A stretch of DNA of 64,000 bases from Streptomyces shenzhenensis (GTDB taxonomy: Bacteria; Actinomycetota; Actinomycetes; Streptomycetales; Streptomycetaceae). The position numbers were made by a program, and so were the translations under genes. Each line of letters opens with the position of its first letter. Positions within the stretch are counted from its first letter, which is position 1. Of the stretch, positions 1 to 6,803 are shown piece after piece. Below the pieces are notes generated by a model. It was not told the DNA's origin, ran no database searches, and was given only the letters and a program-made list of their open reading frames with translations. The DNA lies in assembly GCF_021462265.1 (NCBI RefSeq), contig NZ_JAJONF010000005.1:124001-188000 (forward strand), written 5' to 3'.

Positions 1-348
1 CGGTCCGGCGGGCCGCCTCTGGGATGTCCATCCTAATTGGAGCGACCCCTACAACAGGAGCCGCCTGCCGGTGGGCCCCAAGGTGCCGCGCGGCACGACG
101 AGCGCCCTGCCCGGCCGTCGCCCACGGGCTCGTCGGGTTCCTGCCGTCCCGCAAGGGCGACCCGCGGCCACCGCGCACCTCGCGGCAGACGGCCTGACCG
201 GACACGGGGCAGACGTTCAGGAACTGTTCAGGTGAATGCTGTCAAAGTCGGCCATAACGACCGCCTATCGCGGCCGCTCACGACAGGGCGCGCGTTCCCC
301 CAACGCGAGCGCGCGTCCTGCGGCACGACCGAACAGGAGCCCCCCACC
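1..348. other. Non-coding leader at the left edge
   Basis: No convincing gene is seen here on either strand. The only structured element is the direct repeat at 216-232. Reading frames that cross this stretch are continuous with the downstream membrane-protein frame or are antisense to it, and their composition does not look coding. Confidence 0.5.
216..232 (+). promoter_or_regulatory. TTCAGG-N5-TTCAGG direct repeat, probable OmpR-type regulator site
   Basis: Two TTCAGG half-sites start at 216 and 227, exactly 11 bp apart, which is one helical turn and the usual spacing of OmpR/PhoB-family half-sites. An equivalent pair (TACAGG then TTCAGG, also 11 bp apart) lies at 4252-4268 upstream of the paralogous membrane gene. 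The response-regulator gene between the two loci (2645-3307) encodes an OmpR-family protein. Binding by that protein is inferred. The half-site resembles the GTTCA core of the Streptomyces PHO box, so PhoP is an alternative. Confidence 0.55.
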
Positions 349-1197
349 TTGGAGCAGTCCGAAGTCCTCAACGGTCCCGCGGACCAGGGCACGGTCACGT
401 CGGTGACGAAGAAGCTCCCGGAGGTGACACTGGCGTTCTGGATCATGAAGATCGCCGCGACCACCCTCGGCGAGACGGCCGGCGACCTCTTCGCGCAGAC
501 CCTGAAGCTCGGCTACTTCCTCACCACGATCGCGCTGTTCCTGGTGTTCGTGGTGACGCTGGCAGCCCAGCTCCGCTCCCGCCGCCACCACCCGTTCTTC
601 TACTGGACGGTCATCCTCTCCACCAGCATGGCCGGGACCACCGTGTCCGACTTCATGAACCGCGACGCCGGCGCCGAGTACCTGGCGGGCGGCGCCACCT
701 CGCTCGGCTGGGGACCCCAGGGCCTCGGCCTCGGCTACCCGGTCGGCGCGGCCGTCCTGATCTCGATCCTCCTCGCCGTCTTCGCGGTCTGGAAGGCGAC
801 CGGCACGACCTTCCGGATCCGGGAGATCGTCACGCTCCGCGCCGAGATCCTGTTCTGGTCGGCGATCCTCGTCTCCAACACACTGGGCACCTCCATGGGC
901 GACTTCCTCTCCGACAGCTCCGGCCTCGGCTACGCCGGCGGCGCGCTGCTGGTGACCGGGGCGCTCGCCGTCCTGGTCGCCCTGATCAAGGTGCCCGTCG
1001 TGCCCAACGTCCTGCTGTTCTGGATCGCGTTCGTCCTCACCCGGCCGCTCGGCGCGACCGCGGGCGACTTCCTGACCAAGCCGGTCGCCAAGGGCGGCCT
1101 GAACCTCGGCACGGCCGGTTCCTCGGCCGTCCTGCTGGCCGTCCTGCTCGGCCTCGTGGCCCACGCGCAGATCCGGGAGCGCGGGACCTCCGCCTAG
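349..1197 (+). CDS. DUF347 (COG4705) four-repeat integral membrane protein
   Basis: The 282-residue protein has about eight hydrophobic segments built from four copies of one unit. Each unit begins with an aromatic-Trp pair (FW or YW) and ends in a Gly-x3/x4-Asp signature: GETAGD near residues 41-46, then GTTVSD, GTSMGD and GATAGD. This is the arrangement described for Pfam DUF347, whose function is unknown. A polar Asp recurring in every repeat suggests a transport or ion-binding core, but that is inference. The TTG start at 349 was chosen because CAGGAG lies nine bases upstream and because it aligns with the start of the paralog at 4365. A GTG at 232 would place the regulatory repeat inside the gene. 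It converges on the histidine kinase gene. Confidence 0.85.
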   Translation: MEQSEVLNGPADQGTVTSVTKKLPEVTLAFWIMKIAATTLGETAGDLFAQTLKLGYFLTTIALFLVFVVTLAAQLRSRRHHPFFYWTVILSTSMAGTTVSDFMNRDAGAEYLAGGATSLGWGPQGLGLGYPVGAAVLISILLAVFAVWKATGTTFRIREIVTLRAEILFWSAILVSNTLGTSMGDFLSDSSGLGYAGGALLVTGALAVLVALIKVPVVPNVLLFWIAFVLTRPLGATAGDFLTKPVAKGGLNLGTAGSSAVLLAVLLGLVAHAQIRERGTSA

Positions 1198-1215
1198 GAC
1201 GCGGAGAACCAGGAG

Positions 1216-1252
1216 CTCCGCCTTTTCCGCCCAGCACACGGAGAAGGAGGAG
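1216..1252. terminator. Imperfect hairpin between convergent genes
   Basis: CTCCGCCTTTTCCG at 1216-1229 pairs with CGGAGAAGGAGGAG at 1239-1252 with two non-Watson-Crick positions and a nine-base loop. It lies between the stop of the membrane gene (1197) and the stop of the kinase gene (1269), so it could serve both strands. There is no U-tract. Confidence 0.4.
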
Positions 1253-1268
1253 CGGGTCCCCGGGCCGC

Positions 1269-2648
1269 TCACCCGGCGGGCAGGTCGGTCAGGAAGCGGG
1301 CCCCGGAGGTGTACGCGCGATCGTGGGACACCTCGCCGCCCACGCCCCGGGCCAGGCGCCGGGCGAGGGGCAGTCCGAGGCCCGCGCCGTCGTGCCCGTC
1401 CCCGGGATCGGCGCGGCGGCCGGGCTGGAAGAGGTCGTCCACGAACGCCTCCGGTACGCCGGGGCCGTCGTCGGTGACGCTGATCCGCACCCCGCCGGGC
1501 ACCGGTCGCGCGGACACGGTCACCGTGGAGCGCGCGTACCGGACCGCGTTCGTCAGAAGCGGGCTGACGATGCGTTCGAGCAGCACCGGCCGGACGGCCG
1601 CCGCCAGCTCCGGTCCCGTCGTGTCGACGACGGCTCTCACCTGTTCCGGCGCCCCGAGGCGGTCGACCAGACGGCACAGGACGGGCTCGACGGCCGTGGC
1701 GCCGGGGGCCGCCGTGGCGGCGGTGCGTGCTTCCTCCCGGGCGTCGTCCAGCAGGGTGTCGCAGATGGTGAGCATGGCCTGGGCGGCGTCGGCGATCACC
1801 TCGTGCGTGGCGCGGGTCTCGGCGGCGGAGCGCGGCCGGGCCCGCCACCAGTCCAGCTCGACGATGATCCGGGTGAGCGGGGTACGCAGTTCGTGGGACA
1901 GCTCCCCGGTCAGCTGCCGCTCGTGCCCCAGCACGGTACGGATGCGGTCCAGCAGCGCGTCCAGCGAGGCACCCAGGCTCGCGAGTTCGGCCGGGTGGTG
2001 GGCGGCACCGAAGCGTTCGTCCGACCCCGCGGCACTCCACTCGGCGGCCTGGTCGGTCATGGTCCGCACCGGACGCAGCGCCCGCCCGACGGCGAGGCGG
2101 GTCAGCGCGTAGGCGCACGCGAGCACGACGGTGTCCAGGGCCAGGGAACCCAGCAGCACCGCGGCCGCCGAGTTGCGGTACGGCGCGAGGTCCAGGGCGG
2201 TGACGACCGTCGCCGTGCCGCTGCTCCCGGCGCGGGAGCGGGCGCACAGCCGGACGGCTCCGGGATGCCCGGCCCGCACGGTCGTACAGCCACCGCCGCC
2301 CCGTACGGCGAGCCGCGCGGCGGCCTCGGTCAGGGTGCTCCCCGCGGCGGTGGCCGGGGGCTTCTCCAGCAGCCGCGTCCCGCCGTAGATCCAGACGTTG
2401 GCGTCGAGGAGCCGGTCGTTGACGGTCTCCAGGACCCGCACCCGCGGGCCGCTGGTGTCCACGGTGGTGGCGACGGCGTCCGCACGGCTGCCCAGCTCGG
2501 CGTCCGCCTGATGCCGCAGATGCCGGTCCAGCACGATGTTGAACGCCGCGGTCAGGACGGTCATCAGGAGGGCCGCGGTGGTCAGTGCCACGAGCGAGAG
2601 CCGGCCGCGCAGGGTGCGGGGGGCCAGGTGCCGCAGGAGGCGGGTCAT
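1269..2648 (-). CDS. Sensor histidine kinase
   Basis: This 459-residue kinase has an N-terminal membrane helix (about residues 20-41), an extracytoplasmic loop of about 130 residues containing two Cys, a second helix near 178-197 and a HAMP linker. These are followed by a HisKA domain with the H-box GELSHELRTPLTR, and a HATPase domain with the N-box NAVRYA, DDGPGVP and GAGLGLPLARRL. All ATP-binding boxes look intact. Its ATG overlaps the response-regulator stop as ATGA, so the two are translationally coupled. It would sense an envelope signal and phosphorylate the product of 2645-3307; the signal cannot be read from the sequence. The two loop Cys residues could form a disulfide. Confidence 0.93.
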   Translation of the reverse strand: MTRLLRHLAPRTLRGRLSLVALTTAALLMTVLTAAFNIVLDRHLRHQADAELGSRADAVATTVDTSGPRVRVLETVNDRLLDANVWIYGGTRLLEKPPATAAGSTLTEAAARLAVRGGGGCTTVRAGHPGAVRLCARSRAGSSGTATVVTALDLAPYRNSAAAVLLGSLALDTVVLACAYALTRLAVGRALRPVRTMTDQAAEWSAAGSDERFGAAHHPAELASLGASLDALLDRIRTVLGHERQLTGELSHELRTPLTRIIVELDWWRARPRSAAETRATHEVIADAAQAMLTICDTLLDDAREEARTAATAAPGATAVEPVLCRLVDRLGAPEQVRAVVDTTGPELAAAVRPVLLERIVSPLLTNAVRYARSTVTVSARPVPGGVRISVTDDGPGVPEAFVDDLFQPGRRADPGDGHDGAGLGLPLARRLARGVGGEVSHDRAYTSGARFLTDLPAG

Positions 2649-3307
2649 GACAGCCGGTAGCCGATCCCGCGCGCCGTGCCCAGGCTCAGGCCGCTGCCCG
2701 CCGCGCGCAGCTTGCGGCGCAGTCGGCTCAGATACTGGTCCAGGGTGTTGTCGCTGACCTGGGCGCCGTCGGGCCAGGCGGCCCGGACCAGGTCACGGCG
2801 GCTCACGATGGCGCCTTTCGCGGCCATGAGGGTGGCCAGGAGACGGAACTCCGTCGGGGACAGCTCGACCTGGGCGTCGCCGACGCTCGCGCGGTGCCGG
2901 GTCGCGTCCAGGACCAGGTCCCCGGCCGTGGACACCGTCGGCGGGGCGGCCCGTCTGAGGGCTGCCCGCAGCCGGGCGACGAGTTCGGCGAGGTGGAACG
3001 GCTTGGACAGGTAGTCGTCGGCTCCCGCGGAGAACCCGGACAGCCGGTCGGTGAGGTGGTGACGGGCGGTCAGGAAGATGATCGGCGCCGTGAACCCGCC
3101 CGCGCGCATCGCCTGGCACACGTCCCTGCCGTCCGCGTCCGGCAGCCCGACATCGAGGACCACCGCGCCGATGCCGTCGGCGCTCAGCCGCAGGGCGCCG
3201 GCGCCGTCGGCGGCGGGCACGGGCTCGAAGCCCTCGTCGGCCAGCCCCCGGCGCAGCACGTCACGCAGCGCGTGATCGTCCTCGACGACGAGGATCTTGT
3301 GACGCAT
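2645..3307 (-). CDS. OmpR/PhoB-family response regulator
   Basis: The 220-residue protein has a receiver domain with the acidic pair EDD near the N terminus, the phosphoacceptor Asp in VVLDVGLPDADG and the Lys of SKPF. A C-terminal winged-helix domain follows (PTEFRLLATLM, then SRLRRKL and GIGYRL). A GGGGAGG ribosome site precedes the ATG. It overlaps the kinase gene by four bases and follows dedA by 49 bases, so dedA, regulator and kinase probably form one transcript. The 11-bp TTCAGG direct repeats at 216-232 and 4252-4268, upstream of two paralogous membrane genes on either side, fit the footprint of this family. Confidence 0.94.
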   Translation of the reverse strand: MRHKILVVEDDHALRDVLRRGLADEGFEPVPAADGAGALRLSADGIGAVVLDVGLPDADGRDVCQAMRAGGFTAPIIFLTARHHLTDRLSGFSAGADDYLSKPFHLAELVARLRAALRRAAPPTVSTAGDLVLDATRHRASVGDAQVELSPTEFRLLATLMAAKGAIVSRRDLVRAAWPDGAQVSDNTLDQYLSRLRRKLRAAGSGLSLGTARGIGYRLS

Positions 3308-3356
3308 GGTCCTCCCCCGTATCCACGGCCCCGCGGCCCGCTCCGCCGAGCGGTGC

Positions 3357-4025
3357 TCACCCGCGTCCCTCTTCGGAAGCGGCGGCCCGTCGCCCCCGGT
3401 ACACCTCGGCGAGAACGGGGACCAGCGACACGACCACGATCAGTGCCACCAGCGGCAGCAGGTACCGGTCGACGTTCGGGACGGACGAGCCCAGCGCGTA
3501 TCCCGCGAGGGTGAGACCGACACTCCACACGAGTCCGCCGGCGATCTGCCACTGGGTGAACGTCCGCACCGGCACCTGGAGCGCGCCCGCCATCGGATTG
3601 AGCACCGTCCGCACCACCGGCACGAAGCGTGCCAGCACGATGGCCTTCGCGTGGCCGTACCGGTCGAGGAACTCCTCCGCGCGCGTCACCCCTTCGCGCA
3701 GACGCCGGGAGCGGCTGCGTGCCAGCAGTGTCCCGCCGGCCTTCCGGCCGATCAGGTATCCGAACTGCGCCCCGGCCAGCGCACCCAGGGCCGCCGCCAC
3801 GAGCAGCGGGCCCAGGGACAGGTGCAGACCGCCCCGCGCCGAGCCGGTGCACAGCAGGCCGGCGGTGAACAGCAGCGAGTCGCCCGGCAGGAAGAACCCG
3901 ACCAGCAGTCCCGTCTCCGCGAACATCACCACCCCGACGCCCAGCACGCCGAAGGCCGCCAGCAGTGAATGGGCGTCGAGCACGTTCACGGCCAGCTGAG
4001 ACGCGGCGAGGATCGGAGCGGTCAT
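3357..4025 (-). CDS. dedA: DedA-family (SNARE-associated/VTT) membrane protein
   Basis: This 222-residue membrane protein has the DedA hallmarks: an FxETGLLVGFFLPGDSLLF region near the N terminus, a GxxxGAQFGYLIGRKAG segment, and ARFVPVVRTVLNPMAG, which carries the conserved Arg of the family. DedA/VTT proteins act as lipid (undecaprenyl phosphate or phospholipid) scramblases or flippases and support envelope homeostasis. Assigning such a role here is by family only. It is the first gene of the operon with the two-component system, so that system may answer envelope stress. It is divergent from the DUF347 gene at 4365 across 339 bases rich in repeats. Confidence 0.92.
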   Translation of the reverse strand: MTAPILAASQLAVNVLDAHSLLAAFGVLGVGVVMFAETGLLVGFFLPGDSLLFTAGLLCTGSARGGLHLSLGPLLVAAALGALAGAQFGYLIGRKAGGTLLARSRSRRLREGVTRAEEFLDRYGHAKAIVLARFVPVVRTVLNPMAGALQVPVRTFTQWQIAGGLVWSVGLTLAGYALGSSVPNVDRYLLPLVALIVVVSLVPVLAEVYRGRRAAASEEGRG

Positions 4026-4071
4026 GAACGGGGCCCTTTCCGGCGGACGGCTTCACACGGCACCTCGGCGA

Positions 4072-4085
4072 CTACAGCCCTGTAG
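4072..4085. promoter_or_regulatory. Palindrome CTACAGCCCTGTAG
   Basis: This is a perfect CTACAG/CTGTAG inverted repeat 47 bases upstream of the dedA ATG. The CTACA...TGTAG pattern recurs at 4154-4166. The TACA/TGTA core resembles operators of BlaI/CopY-type repressors, but no such gene lies in the window. Confidence 0.4.
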
Positions 4086-4150
4086 ACGTCGTAGGGAACT
4101 CTAGACGATCTCCGGGCCCGGTCGTCCCGATGCCGCTCTCGGGGCACGAG

Positions 4151-4172
4151 CCTCTACACAATGTAGTAGAGG
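4151..4172. promoter_or_regulatory. Inverted repeat CCTCTAC-N8-GTAGAGG with nested CTACA-N3-TGTAG
   Basis: Seven-base arms at 4151-4157 and 4166-4172 match perfectly. Inside lies CTACA (4154-4158) and TGTAG (4162-4166). It sits 126 bases upstream of dedA and 193 bases upstream of the divergent DUF347 gene. It is probably a second operator of the same type as 4072-4085; the cognate protein is unknown. Confidence 0.4.
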
Positions 4173-4251
4173 ACTCCCGGTCGCCCGAATCCGCGAAACC
4201 GGCCTCCATATCACCTGCTCAACCACCTCGACCAGGCGTTTTGCCGAGGCG

Positions 4252-4268
4252 TACAGGTTGCGTTCAGG
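4252..4268 (+). promoter_or_regulatory. TACAGG-N5-TTCAGG direct repeat, probable OmpR-type regulator site
   Basis: TACAGG at 4252 and TTCAGG at 4263 are 11 bp apart. The extended 11-mers CGTACAGGTTG and CGTTCAGGTTC parallel CGTTCAGGAAC and TGTTCAGGTGA upstream of the paralog at 349. It lies about 97 bases before the DUF347 start at 4365. The remainder of the 339-base intergenic stretch 4026-4364 holds only the two palindromes listed separately. Confidence 0.55.
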
Positions 4269-4364
4269 TTCGGGCGGCGGACGTGAAACTCATGCACCAG
4301 AGGCGCCAAAGCCTTGGCAAAGACATCTGTGGCGCCGGGAGCCCGGCGTGTCATCGTGCCGCCC

Positions 4365-5156
4365 ATGACCACAGAGCACCTCCTGGACGACCGTCCCCGC
4401 GTTCCCCTCCGCACCATGGCGAACAAGGTGCCGGAAGTGACCGTCTACTTCTGGATCATCAAGGTGCTCACCACCGGGATGGGCGAGACCGCCTCGGACC
4501 TGCTGGCCCGGCTCCTCGGCCCGGTTCCGGCCGTCGGCCTCGGCGGTCTCGCCCTGGCCGCCTCGCTGGCCGTGCAGTTCGCCGTGCGCCGCTATGTCGC
4601 CTGGGTGTACTGGACCGCCGTCGTCATGGTCAGCGTGTTCGGCACCATGGCGGCGGACGTCCTGCACGTCGGTCTCGGCGTGCCCTACACGCTGTCCACG
4701 CCCTTCTTCCTCGTCGTGCTGGCCGCGGTCTTCGCCCTCTGGTACGCCGTCGAGCGGACCCTGTCCATCCACGGCATCCGCACCCGCCGCCGGGAGGTGT
4801 TCTACTGGGCGGCCGTCCTCGCCACCTTCGCCCTCGGCACCGCCGCCGGCGACCTGACCGCCACCATCGGCCTCGGCTACCTCGGCTCGGTGGTCCTCTT
4901 CGCCGTCGCGATCTGCCTGCCCGCCGTCGCCCACCGGGGCGGTGTCCTGAGCGCCGTACCCGCCTTCTGGACGGCCTACGTCATCACCCGCCCGCTCGGC
5001 GCCTCGCTCGCCGACTGGATGGCGGTCGGCCACACCCGGGGCGGACTCGGCCTGGGCCTGGCACCGGTAACCCTCGCCTGGACGGTGGCCATCGCCTGCT
5101 TCGTCGGCTACCTGGCCGTCTCCCGCCGGGACACGTCCGCTCTCGACGCGGCCTGA
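4365..5156 (+). CDS. DUF347 (COG4705) four-repeat membrane protein, paralog of the gene at 349
   Basis: The 263-residue protein begins with a short polar tail, then KVPEVTVYFWIIK, which is nearly the same as the matching stretch of the 349 protein. Four repeats follow with FW/YW starts and Gly...Asp ends: GETASD (40-45), GTMAAD, GTAAGD and GASLAD. It has eight predicted membrane segments. The ATG at 4365 was chosen because the N-terminal tail then matches its paralog; an in-frame TTG at 4314 is possible and no strong ribosome site decides. It is transcribed away from dedA. Two paralogs bracketing a dedA/two-component operon, each with a matching direct repeat, suggest both are targets of that system. 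Confidence 0.84.
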   Translation: MTTEHLLDDRPRVPLRTMANKVPEVTVYFWIIKVLTTGMGETASDLLARLLGPVPAVGLGGLALAASLAVQFAVRRYVAWVYWTAVVMVSVFGTMAADVLHVGLGVPYTLSTPFFLVVLAAVFALWYAVERTLSIHGIRTRRREVFYWAAVLATFALGTAAGDLTATIGLGYLGSVVLFAVAICLPAVAHRGGVLSAVPAFWTAYVITRPLGASLADWMAVGHTRGGLGLGLAPVTLAWTVAIACFVGYLAVSRRDTSALDAA

Positions 5157-5411
5157 GCGGCCGCCGGGAAACGGTTCCGCCGGCGCCCGGCCCGGGACGC
5201 CGGGGGCCCGCGTCCTTCCGGGCGCCCCGACAGCGTTGCGACGACGGCGAGTTGGGGGAGCGCCGCGCGGAACCGCCGGTGCACGTGGTGCTCTCGGGCT
5301 CGGCGCGGTCGCCTCCGGCGCCCCGTCGGGGGTCAGGCGGCGGCAACTCGCCCTGCGACGCGGCCCGTCACGTCACGTCGTGGGACGCGTCCGCTTGCCG
5401 GGCGGGCGTTC
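5157..5411. other. Intergenic, no feature
   Basis: The 255 bases between the convergent DUF347 and GH3 genes hold no gene. A distant 9-bp inverted repeat (GGCGAGTTG with CAACTCGCC, about 90 bases apart) is not a convincing terminator. Confidence 0.4.
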
Positions 5412-6608
5412 TCAGCTGCAGGTGAGGCGGCCGGCGGCTGCCTTGGCCGTGAGGATGCGGTGTACGGAGGCGGTGACCTTGGCGCGGAAGGAGGCGTCCC
5501 GCGCCATCTGGGCCTGCACCCCCTGCACCATCGCCGGCACGGTGGACGCCTTGACCGTGAGGACCATGTCACCGCCGGCGCCGATGAACTGCACCGCCCG
5601 CTGCGCCGGGGTGTAGGCGCGAACCGCGACCGCCTGGCCGAGGTCGTCGGAGATGACGACTCCCTTGAAGCCGAACTTGGTGCGCAGCAGCGAGTTGATG
5701 ACGGTCGGTGAGAAAGCGGCCAGGTGCTTCGAGTCGATCTTGGTGTACTTCGCCGACGAGATCATCACGAACGGCGCACCCGCCTTGATCCCGCTCTGGA
5801 ACGGCTGGAGGCTCGAACTGGAGGCGGTGGTCACCGAGTCGACGACGTTCGCGGTGGTGTCGGTGTTGCCGATGACCTGGCCCAGTCCGGGGAAGTGCTT
5901 GAACGTGGTCATCACCCCGGCGGTGCGGAAGCCCGCCGCGAAGGCGCCGGTGTGCGAGGTAACGACGGCGGGGGTATGACCGTACTCGCGGTAGAAGTGG
6001 CCGATGGGAGCGTTGCGGGTGCCGAGGCCCGCGGGCACCACGTCGGCGACCGGGGCCAGGTTGAGGTCCAGGCCCGCCGCCTTGAGCTGCCGCGCCCAGG
6101 TCTCGGCACGGCTGCGCAGGGTCGTCGTGCTCCAGGTGCCCTGGGTCAGGGCGTTGGGCATGACCGAGAAGCCGGGCCCGCTGAGCACCTGGACCTGGCC
6201 GCCCTCCTGGTCGGTGGAGACGAGCATCCCGACCTGCCGGCCGCCGACCGTCTCGGACTGCTTGCGGATCGCGTCGACCACTTTTCGGGTGGCGGTGGTT
6301 CCGGCGGAGCTGCGCCCGGTGAGCATGACGGACCCGACGTGGTAGGTGCGCAGCGTCCGCAGGTCCGACGCGCTCGGCCGGGAGGCGGAGACGCCGCCCA
6401 TGAACAGCTGGCCGACGCGCTGGGCCTGGCTCATTCCCGCGTAGACCGTGTCGGCGCAGCCGGCGGCGGAGGCGGTGGACACGCGCGGGGCGGTCGCCCC
6501 CGCGGCCGGCACGGTGCACACACCGGCGGCGAGCACGGCGGTGAGGAGTCCGACAGTGGTGCGCCGTGCGGCGCACCCACACGTACGCGGGCGTGCAGGT
6601 GTCCCCAT
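5412..6608 (-). CDS. Secreted glycoside hydrolase family 3 protein (beta-N-acetylhexosaminidase-like)
   Basis: This 398-residue protein starts with an Arg-rich N region, a hydrophobic stretch (VGLLTAVLAAGVCT) and an Ala-x-Ala type cleavage region, so it is exported. The GH3 N-terminal barrel follows, with GMLVSTDQEGGQV, KHFPGLG and the nucleophile motif VVISDDLG. The family cleaves N-acetylglucosamine-containing glycans such as muropeptide fragments. The classic NagZ loop with an Asp-Ser-His triplet after KHFPG is replaced by a GNTDT stretch, so the general-acid arrangement may differ. The ATG at 6608 was chosen because CAGGAG lies just upstream; an in-frame start at 6650 adds a non-signal-like extension. 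It lies downstream of the M4 protease but is separated from it by a strong terminator. Confidence 0.88.
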   Translation of the reverse strand: MGTPARPRTCGCAARRTTVGLLTAVLAAGVCTVPAAGATAPRVSTASAAGCADTVYAGMSQAQRVGQLFMGGVSASRPSASDLRTLRTYHVGSVMLTGRSSAGTTATRKVVDAIRKQSETVGGRQVGMLVSTDQEGGQVQVLSGPGFSVMPNALTQGTWSTTTLRSRAETWARQLKAAGLDLNLAPVADVVPAGLGTRNAPIGHFYREYGHTPAVVTSHTGAFAAGFRTAGVMTTFKHFPGLGQVIGNTDTTANVVDSVTTASSSSLQPFQSGIKAGAPFVMISSAKYTKIDSKHLAAFSPTVINSLLRTKFGFKGVVISDDLGQAVAVRAYTPAQRAVQFIGAGGDMVLTVKASTVPAMVQGVQAQMARDASFRAKVTASVHRILTAKAAAGRLTCS

Positions 6609-6738
6609 GCTGCGCTCCTGACTGGTCCGGGTGAACGCCACGGAGACCACCGGGCCGACGGACGTCGTCGGACCGCATGGCCGCGATCACTCCATACGCC
6701 TCCAACGGTACGCCGAACGGGTGCTGTCGGCACGTGGG

Positions 6739-6784
6739 GGAGCCGTTGTCCCGGGCCGCGAGGGCGTCCCGGGACAACGGCTCC
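6739..6784 (-). terminator. 17-bp perfect terminator hairpin after the M4 protease gene
   Basis: Arms at 6739-6755 and 6768-6784 (GGAGCCGTTGTCCCGGG and its complement) are perfectly complementary with a 12-base loop. The hairpin begins 20 bases past the protease stop at 6804. It should isolate the GH3 gene transcriptionally from the protease. Confidence 0.8.
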
Positions 6785-6803
6785 GGCGGGCGAGCGGGGA
6801 AGG

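Noticed and set aside
232..348. GTG at 232 as start of the first DUF347 gene
   Set aside because: It overlaps the last base of the TTCAGG direct repeat and gives a non-hydrophobic extension absent from the paralog; TTG at 349 has a CAGGAG site.
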